From assembly GCA_916048095.2 (NCBI GenBank), contig OU696597.1, forward strand, positions 4,922,747 to 4,986,746: a DNA stretch of 64,000 bases, written 5' to 3'. The translations under genes were made by a program, and so were the position numbers. The stretch is from Sacculina carcini. Its lineage: Eukaryota > Arthropoda > Thecostraca > Sacculinidae. This document shows, one piece after another, positions 1 to 11,499 of the stretch. Position 1 is the first letter of the stretch. The number at the start of each line of letters is the position of its first letter. The notes beneath the pieces are model-generated. The model was not told where the DNA came from and did not search any database. It worked only from the letters and a program-made list of their open reading frames with translations.

Positions 1-2211
1 CACATATCGAGACTTGAGCAGCTTGACGCTGGCCGTGATTCCAGGGTGGCTGAGACTGTGCATCTGATCGAACACAGAACGCCTACACTTGAGCGGCAGA
101 AACGGTCTGGAATATGGCGTTGATGTGTCGCACAGCAGAGGTTGATCTCCCGACGTCATAAATGGCGTAAGAGAAGCGGCAGCAGTCTGTGTCTCAGCAT
201 CATCGACTTGGGCGCGCGCAATCGCCGGCAGGTCAAATACGTCCACTTGGACTGCATTTACGCTGCGCGAGAGGCAGTCAGCGACCATGTTCTCTGCTCC
301 TCGGATGTATTGTACATCTGACACGTATTCGTTAATGTACGACCAGTGCCTTTGCTGACGATCCGATTTGGCCACGTTTGGGTTGATGAAAGCGGAAACT
401 AGCGGCTTGTGATCCGTCAACAAAGTCACTGACCGACCTTCTGAATAGTGTCGAAAGTGCAGCACAAAATAATAGGCGGCCAGGAGCTCACGGTCGTAAA
501 CCGAGTACTTGCGCTGGGCTGCAGACAATTTCTTCGAGGAAAACGAGATGGGTTGAGGTACTCCGTCAACCATCTGATGTAGTGCAGCCCCAGTAGCAGT
601 CGAAGAGCAATCGGTAACGAGTTGCATATGAGAACAGTGCGGTAGCGGATGCGGCAGTGTGCATGCGCTAGCCAGTGACTGTTTGATGATATCGAAAGCG
701 GCCAGCTCTTCGTCGTTCAGTGCAAGAGACTTATTGTTGGGTTGATGCTTGGTTCGTTCTGACAGTGGGTGCACAATGTTGGCGAAGCCAGGAATCATCC
801 GGCGATAAAAACCCACCATGCCTAAGAAACGGCGGAGAGATGAAGAGTCAGTTGGAACCGGAAAGTCGTTGATATCAGCGATCTTTGCGTCCGGAGGACA
901 CACGCCCGCAGCAGTGACTTTATGCCCGAGAAAATCTACGCTCGATTGAAAGAACGAGCATTTATCTAACGATAAACGAAACCCATGCCGCTCGAACACA
1001 TCAAACACAGCTGACAAGTCACGCAGATGTTGCTCTTCGTTTTGCGAGAACACCAGAACATCATCAAGGTACACAAAAGTGCACTTCAGATGTGAAAGAA
1101 TGGTGTTCATCAGCCTTTGAAATGTAGCGCCCGCGTTTTTCAAACCCAGCGGCATGAAAACATATTCAAAAAGCCCAAATGGCGTAATGACTGCGGTCTT
1201 GGCGGTGCCTGCCTCGCTCATAGGCACTTGATGGTACGCCTGGAGCAGATCAAGTTTCGAGAACAGCGTCATACCGGCCAAGCGAGCAGACAGGTCTTGA
1301 ATATGCGGCAGTGGGTAGCGATCAGGCACCGTACGAGCGTTCAGTGCCCTGTAATCGCCGGTGATGCGCCACTCACCGGTTGTCTTCTTGGCGGCCATAT
1401 GGAGCGGAGAAGACCACGGCGAGCTGGAGCGACGGACAACACCTGCCTGCATGAGAACCTCGAATGCAGATTTGGCTGCTTGCTCTTTGTCAGCAGTCAA
1501 ACGACGAGGACGAGCAAAGACGGGTGCTGCGCTGCCTGTGTCAATGGTATGTTGCACCGGCATAGTGACATTCTCATAGACGGAGCGTGGTACAAGCAGA
1601 GTTGTATATTGAGTCAACAGCGAACGCACAGGTGATGGAAGGTGACTCAAATCATTAACCACCAGTCCAACATACTGCTCATCGTTGGATTTGGCTGGCA
1701 CACGGAGCAATGTGGTGGTGTCACGAATATACCAGTTATGACAGTCCACCACCAGTTTGAAGTGCGTAAGAAAATCGTGCCCCAGCAGCGGAGACACGGC
1801 ATCTGAGACAACGAATGTCCAAGCGAATTTTCGACGCAATTTTTGCAGCACAATATCAAGACGGACCTCGCCATGCACCGACATAGGTTGGCCTTTTGCT
1901 GCTGAAATGCGTACAGAAGTCGGCTGAAGCGACAGCGTACTCACTACACTTGGCGGAATAATAGAAACTCCAGCACCGGTGCCAACGACAAAGTTCAGCC
2001 AGATAGTACCGATACGGGCTGCAACTGTTAGAAGCGGCAGGCCATATGGTGCAGCAACCATAGCCTGCCGTTCTAGGTTTCCGACGTGTGACAATCTGGA
2101 GTGGTTGGCATGGCTCCAGAGCGAGCAACAGGCGCTGGTGAAGAACTTCGCGAACTCGGCTCCATCTGTAGTCCCGCTGTTTTATTCGGTCATTGGCACC
2201 ACGGCTTGCAC
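1..2211 (-). CDS. Ty3/Gypsy retrotransposon pol, partial (protease, RT, RNase H, start of integrase)
   Basis: An uninterrupted minus-strand frame (first codon bases at multiples of 3) runs from a stop at 2214 off the left edge. In order it shows a retropepsin-like segment near 1990-1740 (GTGAGVSIIPPS, then LLGHDFL), the RT core with GDYRALN near 1350, the catalytic YLDD near 1050, RNase H residues (TDCSSTATGAAL near 600, TDHKPL near 400), and at the edge SHPGITASVKLL, the start of the integrase zinc-binding region. The order PR-RT-RH-IN identifies Ty3/Gypsy. The protease position that should read DTG reads GTG (Asp to Gly by GGC), so this copy's protease is probably dead although the RT frame is intact. 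The rest of integrase and the 3' LTR lie outside the window. Confidence 0.93.
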
Positions 2212-2579
2212 TTACGTGCTGAATTACCGTAAAACACGTGCCATCTGCACACTCGTGGACGTTGGCCGTGACGGAACGGCTGCATACTGAAATTGCGTGA
2301 TGAACGCGATTGGCCTGCCGTTGGCTGCTGAGATGCATGCGTGTTGAAGGCACTAGCGGAGCGAGCAGGAGTGTTGGCACTGAGAAGTGGCATGAGTTCA
2401 TCCGCCAGCTTAGCCATGTCCTTCAAAGCCATTGTTTGCTGAGCTGCCAGCACAGCTCCAATGGTCGGCGGCAGAGTTTTTATAAACTGGTGGCGCACGA
2501 GATCGTCAGAGACGCCCACTTTTGCTGCCCTTGTCTGCAGTTCAGCCATGTTAACTGACGGACGGCCGGTGAGTTGCTG
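2190..2579 (-). CDS. Ty3/Gypsy gag, C-terminal fragment
   Basis: This frame lies directly upstream of the pol frame in another phase. It carries a gag capsid end (RPSVNMAELQTRAAKVGVSD, then a region rich in Q and A) and finishes with a knuckle of the form C-x2-H-x3-YG-x2-A-x2-C-x3-C before a TGA at 2190. The same knuckle type (C..H..FG..A..C...C) is found at the gag end of the Gypsy element at 17683-22253, so the two belong to related lineages. The coding sequence stops abruptly near 2580 against a TG-rich tract that leads into the repeat at 2603, so the 5' half of gag and the 5' LTR are lost. Confidence 0.8.
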   Translation of the reverse strand, partial: QQLTGRPSVNMAELQTRAAKVGVSDDLVRHQFIKTLPPTIGAVLAAQQTMALKDMAKLADELMPLLSANTPARSASAFNTHASQQPTAGQSRSSRNFSMQPFRHGQRPRVCRWHVFYGNSARKCKPWCQ

Positions 2580-2602
2580 CTGTGCGTGCGTGTGCGTGTG
2601 CG

Positions 2603-3060
2603 TTGGCGTGTGCGTGCATTTGTGTGTGAGTGTGAGCGTGTGCGTATGTATGTATGTATGTGTGTGTGCTTGTGCGTATGTTCTAGTGTAGTGAGTGTCA
2701 AGGGCATAAGCGGAGCTAGTGTAGTGATGATTGAAAGCTGTAGTGTAAGCTGATGCGCGTGTGTGCGCATACAGTGGTGCGTTGTTGCGCTTATGAGCTT
2801 TACAGTTGGGAGTTCAGCTATGAAGTTGTTGGTAAGAAGGGCAGTGCCATACGAGGAGTGGTTGTGTGTGTTGTGAGCTGTGGTGGTACAGGAATTGTGT
2901 TAGTGCGCGGTTGAGTTGTTCTCGTGGCGTTCTGTGTATTCTTCTTGGTTGCGTTTTTGCTCGTCATTCTCATCTCTACGGCCTTGTTTCATATTCATCT
3001 TTAATACATCGTGCAATCTTCCGTTTGTTATTGGGTGAAGACATGGAGCACAAGTTACAA
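2603..3060 (+). repeat. Left terminal direct repeat (LTR-like) of the gag-only element
   Basis: It matches 4014-4475 from TTGGCGTGTGCG to GAGCACAAGTTACAA. It contains a TATG/TGTG microsatellite that differs in copy number between the two copies, and it includes the gag start codon at 3043. The repeat runs about 17 bases past a CATGG that could be the LTR end plus primer-binding site, which is unusual for an ordinary LTR pair. Confidence 0.75.
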
Positions 3061-3918
3061 GCTATTTCGGCGCCGCGTACGGAGGCAACGTTAGATTTCA
3101 GACTCGTACCGGAATACGATGGGACGACAGATCCGTCTGCATGGATTGGGAAGGTGAAAAAGATATGTCGTTTGCACGGAGTGAGTCAAGTGGCAGTGGT
3201 GGCCGGCATGCGCCTCGTGGGTGATGCTTATGAAGTGGTGCATGCCTTGTCTGACAGTGACCAGCTGGATATGTCTAAATTGGAAGAGGAGCTTCAAACC
3301 GCGTTCGGAATGGATTCATTCACTGCTTACGACGAATTCACAAAACGGAAGTTAGTGACTGGCGAAAGTGTCAACGTTTTATTAGCAAGTCTACGCAGGC
3401 TGGGCAAACGATGCAACATCTCCGACGACGTTTCGTTAAAATGTGCGTTTGTGGCGGCCCTCCCTCAACACGTGAGGCAGACCATGCGAGCAAACGCCAG
3501 ACTTGATGCTATGGGCATGGAGGAAGTTGTGGACCGGGCGAGAGTAGTGCTGGCAGAGTCAAACGCTTCTGGATGTGGACCAGCAATTGACCAGCAGCCT
3601 GAAGGGGGCGCAGTCGCTACCGTGGTGGCACACGCCGCATCACAGCGACGCGTAGGAACGTCTCCAGCGAGGTGCTATGTGTGTCACAAGGTGGGTCATA
3701 TAGCGCGTTATTGTAGTCAGCGACGAATGGCGACAATTGAACGAGGCGTTGGCGATCAGAAAAGCCGTGCACGACTGACGTGTTATATCTGCGGTTTCAA
3801 CATGAAGTTCCGGAAGAAGTGGCCCAAAGCCAGCAAGCGGAACTTAGAAGGAGTGAAAGAATCAGACGAAGGAGAGAGTGCCAACTATGTGATTCTTGAG
3901 AATCAGAGGGAGGTGTAG
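3043..3918 (+). CDS. Gag-like protein with CCHC zinc knuckle
   Basis: The start MEHKLQ is chosen because it follows a plausible leader; an in-frame ATG also exists at 2866, inside the repeat. The 291-residue product has a Gag capsid-like region (PEYDGTTDPSAWIGKVKK; LPQHVRQTMRANARLDAM) and one canonical CCHC knuckle, CYVCHKVGHIARYC, near residue 210, followed by a second partial CxxC (CYICGF). Its role would be packaging the element's RNA into particles. The stop codon TAG (3916-3918) lies within the first bases of the right repeat. The frame has no breaks, in contrast to most elements in this window. Confidence 0.82.
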   Translation: MEHKLQAISAPRTEATLDFRLVPEYDGTTDPSAWIGKVKKICRLHGVSQVAVVAGMRLVGDAYEVVHALSDSDQLDMSKLEEELQTAFGMDSFTAYDEFTKRKLVTGESVNVLLASLRRLGKRCNISDDVSLKCAFVAALPQHVRQTMRANARLDAMGMEEVVDRARVVLAESNASGCGPAIDQQPEGGAVATVVAHAASQRRVGTSPARCYVCHKVGHIARYCSQRRMATIERGVGDQKSRARLTCYICGFNMKFRKKWPKASKRNLEGVKESDEGESANYVILENQREV

Positions 3919-4475
3919 TTCTGTATTGGCGTGTGCGTGCATTTGTGTGTGAGTGTGAGCGTGTGCGTATGTATGTATGTATGTGTGTGTGTGTGCTTGT
4001 GTGTAGTTCTGTATTGGCGTGTGCGTGCATTTGTGTGTGAGTGTGAGCGTGTGCGTATGTATGTATGTATGTATGTATGTGTGCTTGTGCGTATGTTCTA
4101 GTGTAGTGAGTGTCAAGGGCATAAGCGGAGCTAGTGTAGTGATGATTGAAAGCTGTAGTGTAAGCTGATGCGCGTGTGTGCGCATACAGTGGTGCGTTGT
4201 TGCGCTTATGAGCTTTACAGTTGGGAGTTCAGCTATGAAGTTCTTGGTAAGAAGGGCAGTGCCATACGAGGAGTGGTTGTGTGTGTTGTGAGCTGTGGTG
4301 GTACAGGAATTGTGTTAGTGCGCGGTTGAGTTGTTCTCGTGGCGTTCTGTGTATTCTTCTTGGTTGCGTTTTTGCTCGTCATTCTCATCTCTACGGCCTT
4401 GTTTCATATTCATCTTTAATACATCGTGCAATCTTCCGTTTGTTATTGGGTGAAGACATGGAGCACAAGTTACAA
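3914..4475 (+). repeat. Right terminal direct repeat (LTR-like) with an internal duplication
   Basis: It begins TGTAGTTCTG after a purine tract. Its first 88 bases are duplicated in tandem (3914-4001, then again from 4002), after which it follows the left repeat to TTACAA at 4475. It even contains a second copy of the gag start (MEHKLQ at 4458), which then runs into foreign sequence. Confidence 0.75.
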
Positions 4476-5220
4476 ATCAGCGTTACGATAATCCGAGAAA
4501 CTAATAAGTTTGGGAGATTTGTAAGTTATAGGCAGGCTGGCAGATAATTCAATTAATGAATGATCAGATATTGAGGAATCAATAGGGAAAACAGTGATAT
4601 CTCTAATGAGAACATAGGAATCGGAGAAAGAAAGGAGATCAAGTGTGTGTGACCGTGCACATGAGTAGGGCAGCAGATATGATTACTAAGACCTAATGAA
4701 TCGATTTATTGTAAAAATGTAGAAGAACAAGACTTGAGATGAGGCGCAACAACCCAAAGGTTGAAGTCACCAACAATCACTTCTAGAAGAGAAAATTGGA
4801 AAAAGTGTGTCTATAAGAGAAGAAAACTCATCAAGAAAAATTGAGGAAGAAACATAATTAAGACGGTAAATGTTGACAATACATACAGGAAGAGTATTTG
4901 TACCTAAAACCTTACAGCAAATATCCTCAAATGACTTGATAGTTATATCTACACTACAGAGATGGGCATTGAAATTTTCTCAATTAACGATGATTTAGTG
5001 ACAGGAAAAGTGAGCAGCAATAGAAAACGCGAGATAAAACTAGAGAGCTGGTCAATTTGAATGGTGATGAAATGTCTAGAAATTTGTGAGTTCAGTATAT
5101 GCGGCGGATGTGTAAATTGTACGATCGGATAGTTTGAGAGATATGAGAGTTAAAAGTTAGGGTGTCATCAAAAACAACACCAAAATTTTACACTGATGAT
5201 GAGAAATGTGTTTAGCTTGG
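4476..5220 (-). mobile_element. Rearranged CR1-like LINE fragments (antisense)
   Basis: Read on the minus strand, about 5220-4985 resembles the region after the RT palm (FGVVFDDTLTFNSHISQTIRS, then a segment like LSRVFYCCSLFLSLNHR). About 4980-4476 resembles the endonuclease (VIVGDFNLWVV near 4770, ISDHSLI near 4560, FSDYR at the end). These parts are in the wrong order for one intact LINE, and many stops are present. They are therefore two joined fragments of the family found at 5820-12480 and 32794-33560. Confidence 0.65.
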
Positions 5221-5819
5221 TCGTCTGCTGAGACCGAGACCTCACATCAAATGTAATCTGAGCCAATGCTTCGATGCGCCGGGAAAGCAAACACGTGGGT
5301 CACACACATGTAGCGCGGCGTTGCGCGTATAGTGACCGTCTAGCCCGGACGTACTCACTGCAATCACTAGAGCCTCACAGAGGCAGCGTACGTCGCGAGT
5401 ATTCGGGGTCTCCACCCGGATGTTCTTACTGTTCCCGCAAGCGACAAATGGGCCACTAAAGGCGCGCGGGAAGCAGCGAAGCGCCGCTACTAGTTGCGCT
5501 CCCGAGCAGCCGGTTTGCTCGGCAGAGAGTCCAAGCCGCCTTTGGTCCAGAGAGAGTAGACCCAAGGCTGGGAGCACGAAATAGCGGACAAGGAGAGGAA
5601 CGTGAGGACCCCGTGCTGTGCAATACTATTGTTGTGGGAAACACCAGCGTAAACCAGCACCTACTGACCGGATAGGTGGAGATTTCCCGGCAATCACTAA
5701 CACTCACGAAAAACACGACGGTGTATTCAGAGCATGATCGCCTTCGAACACTGCGATAATAAACGGTGGCAGGGATGCCGAAGTAACTCCTGCGCTACTC
5801 TCATTTTGGTATGACACAT
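5221..5819. other. Unassigned GC-richer stretch
   Basis: No convincing coding signal. Frames on both strands are open for up to about 110 codons but show no motif I recognise. The stretch ends with an AATAAAC near 5758 shortly before the LINE tail, so it could be a solo LTR of an unknown element. I cannot show a repeat partner in the window. Confidence 0.3.
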
Positions 5820-5957
5820 TATTCAATTCAATTCAATGTATTGAGCCTCCAACAGGATATATATATACACAAGACATATACACATACACACATACATATA
5901 TATGCTTATACACACACATACACATATATACATTTAAAAACAAACACATACAAGCCA

Positions 5958-6619
5958 TCAAATTGCACAGCAGCATTCATATAGTTCAATACATTCATTA
6001 TGTTTAATTAAACTGTGAAAGAAGGTGAGAATGTAGCGGTTTCGAGAAGGATTTAAGTGAGGGAGAGGACAGTAGGTGAGATGGGAGACTATATATATGC
6101 GAGGAGCAGCGTGTTGGAAGGAGCGTGTAAACCAAGAAGATTCACAGTGACAACGAGGTTCAAGAAGGATATTAGTTTGTCTTGTATCACGAGGACACGG
6201 ATGTGGAAAAAGAAGTTCAAGTAAATACTGTGGAGAGTCAGGAGAATGCAAGAGTTTATAGGTGAGTGTGCAGATTTTGTGTTGAACGCGATAAGGAATA
6301 GGAAGAATACCAAGATCACGTAGATGGGATGATGTGGGATGATGCGGAGGAAGGCGAAGAATGAAGCGGCAGGCTTGATTAAGGATATATTGTAAAATGT
6401 TGAGTGACTTCTGTGGAAGATGAAGAAACAGTGAATTACAGTAGTCAATACGAGGAATAATGAGAGCAGATACCAGAGATTGTGCAATTGATGAATCAAT
6501 GTAGGGACGGATGAGGTAGATGTTTCGAATGATTAGACGGCAGGTGCCAGCTGTAGAAGTAAAATGTTTTTGAAATGATAAATGAGTATCTAGTAAGAAG
6601 ATAACGTACCGAAATCACG
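5958..6619 (-). pseudogene. CR1-like LINE ORF2, C-terminal part
   Basis: It continues the ORF2 broken by the Tigger at 6620/9108: LDTHLSFQKHF, then SALIIPRIDYCNSLFLHLPQ, the QACRFI helix, and a C-terminal end at ECCCAI followed by a stop at 5958. The I-x-R-x-DYCNSL motif is typical of the RT thumb region of CR1/L2-type LINEs. Confidence 0.8.
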
Positions 6620-6621
6620 TA

Positions 6622-9106
6622 CAGTGGAACCTCGACATACGAGCTGCTCTACTTACGAGAAACTCGATATACGAGCGGTCTTTCGAGCAAAAATCGTGCT
6701 CTACATACGAGTGAAAATTCGAGTTACGAACATTTCAGATGCTCCCGCTAGGTGGCCGAGCGATCGAGGCCACCTAGCGCCAGGACTGCCATGTTTGTTG
6801 TTAAAAAATTTTCAATGACAGTCTTTCCTGACTTGCAAAATATTGTTTGTCCTTTTTGTCTTTTCTTAGTTGCAAGTTTGTCATTTTTTTCGGTCGTGAC
6901 ACCTGACAACCCTGCCCAGCGCTCGTCCCAGCAGTAAGCACGTGTGTTTCCCCGCCGTACAGGTCTGATCCCGCGCTCTTGTGTTGTGTTGGTTTTATCA
7001 CATTTATCTCCTTTTTGTGGCTTTTTATGTGACATTAATCATGAGTTCTATAGAAGGAGATGGAAAGGCGTCCTCTGAGAAGAAAAAGAGGATGATGTCA
7101 ATCGAAATGAAGCAAGAGGTAATAGACAAACATGAGCGTGGTGTTCGTGTGAGTGATCTCGTAAAGCAGTACAATCGGTCATCATCCACGATCTGTACAA
7201 TATTGAAACAAAAAGATGCCATAAAAGCTATGAAGCCGAGCAAGGGTGTGACTATTCTTTCCAAAATGAGGACCAACATCCATGACGAGATGGAGAGACT
7301 TCTGTTGTTGTGGATACGTGACGAGGAGCTGGCAGGAGATACCGTCACGGAGAGCATCGTCTCCGAGAAAGCGCTGTCCATCTACAAGGACCTACAACGT
7401 GAGGCAGCGTCAACAGAGGGTGAGACATCGTCGGGTACACGTGGAGTGTATTTCAAGGCAAGCAATGGCTGGTTTGAGAAATTCAAGAAAAGGACAGGCA
7501 TCCACTCTGTGGTACGGCATGGCGAAGCAGCGAGTGCAGATACCAAAGCCGCGGAGGAGTTTACACACCGCTTCGCTTTACTAATTTCGGAAGAAGGTTA
7601 TATCCCGCAACAAGTGTTTAACTGCGACGAGACGGGTCTTTTTTGAAGAAAATGCCACGCAGGACATTCATCACCGCTGAGGAGAAAAAACTGCTGGGCC
7701 ACAAGCCAATGGAAGATCGTCTAACCTTAGCAGTGTGTGCTAATGCCAGCGGTGACTGCAAAGTAAAGCCACTGCTGTTGTACCATGCAGAGAACCCGCG
7801 CGCATTTAAGACTCATAAAGTCTTGAAAGAGAGGCTACAGGTTATGTGGAGGGCAAATGCAAATGCGTGGGTGACCCGGCAGTTCTTCACTGAATGGGTA
7901 AATCTAGTGTTTGGCCCTTCAGTGAAGCAATATCTCCAGGAGAATGACCTTCCCTTGAAATGTTTGCTTGTTCTAGACAACGCTCCCGTACACCCCCAGG
8001 GCCTGGAAGACGACATAATGGAATATTTCAAGTTCATTCGGGTGATTTTCCTCCCCCCCCCCAACACCACTTCAATCCTCCAGCCCATGGATCAGCAGGT
8101 GATCTCAAACTTCAAAAAACAGTATACCAAACATTTGTTCCGACGATGCTTTGAAATCACGGACAATAGTCAGATGACCCTTCGTGAGTTTTGGAAGGAA
8201 CATTTCAACATTGCCATAGCTCTGAAAATGATTGATGCTGCATGGCAGGGCATTACGACACGTACATTGAATTCTGCCTGGAAAAAATTGTGGCCCGATT
8301 GTATCCCTGAAAGCCACTTCGAAGGGCTTGACGTCGAACCTGGGCCCGAGGTGGTGCTGGACGAGATTGTTTCCCTCGGAAAATCCATGGGGCTGGAGGT
8401 AGATTAGGTGGATATCATCGAGCTTGTGCAGGAGCACGCTGAGGAGATGACAACAGAGGAGTTAAAGGAAGTACAGGCAATGCAACAGACGGAGGTGTTG
8501 CAAGAGATCAGCAGCGAAGAGGAGGAGATGCTGGAGAAGGGGACGTCCACAAAGGAGATTAGAGAGGTATTGGCTAAATGGGAGGAAATTGCTGCTTTCG
8601 TTGAAAAGAAACACCCAGAAAAAGTGACTACTAGTCGTGCTGCAGCTCTCTTTAATGACACATGCCTTACACATTTCCGTACCATTTTGAAAGGGAGGCA
8701 GAGACAAACCTCCTTGGATACGTTTTTCTTCGAAATACCTATAGAAAGTGAAAGTGCTGCGAGTCCAGCTAAAAGGGCAAAAGAAAGTGAAAATAATTAA
8801 AAACGCATACACCTCCGTTCGTGCTGATAATAAACTCGCATTTGATTTCTTTAATATCATATTATCTAGCAATCAGTTGTGTTTGTGTTTTAGTAATTAA
8901 TTTGTGTATTTAGTGTTTGTGTTTGTAGTAATCAGGAAGATGTGTTCATAGTTACTTAGGGTTAAGTTGAAAAATTTTGGGAGGCCAAGAACGGATTAAT
9001 TGGTTTTCAGTTATTTCTTATGGGATAACTTCGCTCGAGATACGAGCAATTCGAGATACGAGCACGATCCGGGAACGAATTAATCTCGTATGTCGAGGTT
9101 CCACTG
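6622..9106 (+). mobile_element. Tigger/pogo-type DNA transposon inserted in LINE ORF2
   Basis: The element has 22-bp perfect inverted ends that start CAGTGGAACCTCGACATACG at 6622 and end as the reverse complement at 9106. It is flanked by TA on both sides (6620-6621, 9107-9108), the target duplication of the Tc1/mariner/pogo superfamily. Short CTCGAnATACGAG motifs repeat near both ends, like subterminal transposase sites. It carries one transposase gene (7041-8800). Confidence 0.93.
7041..8800 (+). pseudogene. Tigger/jerky-type transposase, broken by a frameshift and a stop
   Basis: The N terminus holds a CENP-B/pipsqueak helix-turn-helix (EVIDKHERGVRVSDLVKQYN, then STICTILKQK), followed by a second DNA-binding region (GVYFKASNGWFEKFKKRTG). 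The DDE_1-type catalytic core shows all three acidic residues: NCDETGLF, LLVLDNAPVHP and LQPMDQQVI (DDD form). A single-base loss after GLF at about 7641 (a TGG reduced to TG) shifts the frame, and an in-frame TAG at 8405-8407 interrupts the acidic C-terminal tail. The remaining reading frame is otherwise well kept, so inactivation looks fairly recent. Confidence 0.92.
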
Positions 9107-9108
9107 TA

Positions 9109-11330
9109 CTGATGAGGAAATAGGAAAGTCACATAGAGGAGGATGAATCTTAGGCGGGTGAAGTACGATGTATTGAGTTTTTGAGGAATTTATTATGAGT
9201 AAACGAGAAGAAGCCCACGTTGAGATAATATTGATGATATGAGGAATAGAGTTTTGCTTAGACAGAGGAAGAAAGAACTGAACGTCATCTGCGTATATGT
9301 GAAAAGGATTAGATAAATTTCGTAGTATTGGACATAGAGATGTCATGTAAACGTTGAAAAGGATAGGACCAAGTGATGAGCCCTGGGGGACACCTGATGA
9401 AAGAGGGAAATTTTGAGACCGACAACTATCAAATAGAACTGAGTAGGAGTGATTAGTGAGATAGGAAGTGAGAAAAGAAAGAGCAGAATGAGAGATTCCT
9501 ATGGAGAAGAGATCCTGAATAAAAATTTGGTGATCAACAAGGACAAATGCGGCTGATATATCAAGGAGAGTGATGACTACGGGAGATTTTTGAGAAAAAT
9601 GAAAAAGTAAATCGTGATGAAGGCGGACAAGAGCAGTTTCAGTGGAACGATAAGGAGCAAACCCTGATTGTAGGTCATGAAGAAGACGGTTATTGTATAG
9701 GTAAGATACTAGTTGATGATAAATGTCCGACTCAAGAATTTTGGATGAAAATGGAAGAAGGGAAACTGGTCGGTAACTTTTAGAATGTTTGGGTCAAGGG
9801 AAGGTTTTTTGAGAATAGGAATGAGAATGGCATTTTTACTGGTAAGAAAAGTCCCATGAAGGAAAGAAGCATTTATAAGGTGTGTCAGAATACGAGCCAG
9901 AAGGTGGAGAGAGGAAGATATCATGGCAAAATTAGTTGGATTTGAAGGAAAAAATGATTTTTTGGTGTTAGTGATGAGACGTATTGTGATGGATATTGGT
10001 ATATGGCTAAAAGCAGTAAATGAACCAGATACGGAGACAGGGGGAAGGACGCGGTTTGTATATATTGGAAGAGATGTACGTAAAGCGACGATCTTATCGG
10101 TGAAAAATTCGGAAAAATCAAAACAGGTGATGGTGGTCGCAGGACGATTTGGTTTACGACCTAGAAAAGAGTTAAGAGTTGACCAGAGTGATTTCGGGGA
10201 AGATAATAGTGATGGTATGTGATTAGAATAATATGATTCCTTTGCATCACGGAGAGAGGAAATGTAATGAGCGCGAAAAGAAGTGGATGCTGACCAATCA
10301 GTAGGAGACCGGGTGCGTCTCCAGCGTCGTTCTAGTCGACGTTGGGAGCGCTGGAGTGAGACCAGGAATGGTGAGGACCAGGTAGATGGTGGTGGCCGTT
10401 TATCACCACGAATGGTGCGGAGTGGAAAAATTTGATTAGCAATAAGCGTAAGCTGAGAATTGAAGAAGGATTCAAGTTTAGTGGGAAGAAGATGCAAATA
10501 TGCAGAAAGAGATAGATAATGGTGGATGTAAGCGGTAAAACGTTCTGGGTTGTATGCCCTGTAATCACGGAAAGAGAAGGTTTTGGTATGAGAAGTGACG
10601 GAAGGAAGCGGAATGGATGTTAGAAGGAGGCTGTGGTCGGTAAATTTTGTATCAGGGGGAAGAACAGTGACAATCGGTAGAGATGGTTCAGAGTGATGAG
10701 ACGGAGAATATGAAATAATTAAGTCTAAGATGTGACCGGCAGTATGCGTAGGAACACGCGGAGAAAAATATAATGCGTGAGAGTCTATAATAGAGAGGAA
10801 TTCATTGGTATTAGGTTTTTTTTAAGGAGAATCAGGCCAAAAGTTGAAATCACCAAGAATAATAAATGAGTGAGAGAAACGCCAGATTAGGGATTCAATA
10901 AGGACAGGAAATTCATACAGAAAATTGGGATTGGAACCGTGGTGGTCATGACGGTAGACAATGTTAAGACAAACATCAGTGCGAGAGCAAATTTTGATAA
11001 CAAGTGAGATAACTTCAAAACAGCTAGTTGGTGTGGCCAGGAGTGTACAGCGAGTAACGGAGAATTTAGATTGATAAATGATACCAATACCACCTCCTGA
11101 AGAGCGATTTAGAAACAAAGGTCGAGGAACGCCTTGGAAAGAATAATGTGAAGGAATGGATGCGGAGAATATTGATGAGTCAGATTCCAGAAGCCAGGTT
11201 TCAGTTAGGCAGAGAATATCAAGGTTATGTGAAATATGGAGTTCGGATATGTAGGATGATATATTTCGAGCTGAACGAATGTTTAGTAAAGCTAATGACG
11301 GTCAGCAGGCATCAGAGATGTGCAGCGGTA
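9109..11330 (-). pseudogene. CR1-like LINE ORF2: endonuclease and reverse transcriptase
   Basis: The APE endonuclease signature is clear: LNIRS, then HNLDILCLTETWLLES, GGIGIIY near 11085, IILGDFNFWPDSP near 10840, GHILDLIIS near 10740 and FTDHSLL near 10640. The RT follows with LQSGFAPYRSTETALVRLHH near 9660, LLDISAAF near 9570, SSGVPQGSSLGPILFNVY near 9370 and an intact IYADDVQFF near 9290. At least one stop (about 10822) and a frame change near 9709 break it. ORF2 continues beyond the inserted Tigger at 6619. Confidence 0.87.
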
Positions 11331-11499
11331 TGCCAGCAAGCCTGGAACGTCAGGAGATGAGTGTACAGGATGATGATTCAATTGTTTCTGTACGAGCACG
11401 AATTGATTCTCTTACCGCAATAAATGAGGGACAAGATGAAGACAGAGATGAATGATCGTGGGGACGTTCCATGTGAGAACAGTTGACGAATTTCACTGT

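Larger units (their letters stand above)
2603..4475 (+). mobile_element. Short gag-only element flanked by direct terminal repeats (TR-GAG-like)
   Basis: A single gag-like ORF (3043-3918) is bracketed by two long direct repeats (2603-3060 and 3914-4475). The repeats differ by only one clear base (3' of GAAGTT: G versus C) plus microsatellite length changes. A purine tract (AGAGGGAGG) stands just before the right repeat, which begins TG, as at a retrotransposon 3' LTR. No protease, RT or integrase is present, so it would have to be moved by another element's enzymes. The near identity of the repeats suggests recent formation. I find no target duplication: the left flank is Gypsy gag and the right flank is LINE sequence, so the left repeat may have lost its first bases. 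Confidence 0.7.

Noticed and set aside
1856..2401. 181-codon minus-strand frame
   Set aside because: Shadow of the Gypsy gag/pol frames; the other two frames carry the recognisable knuckle and protease.
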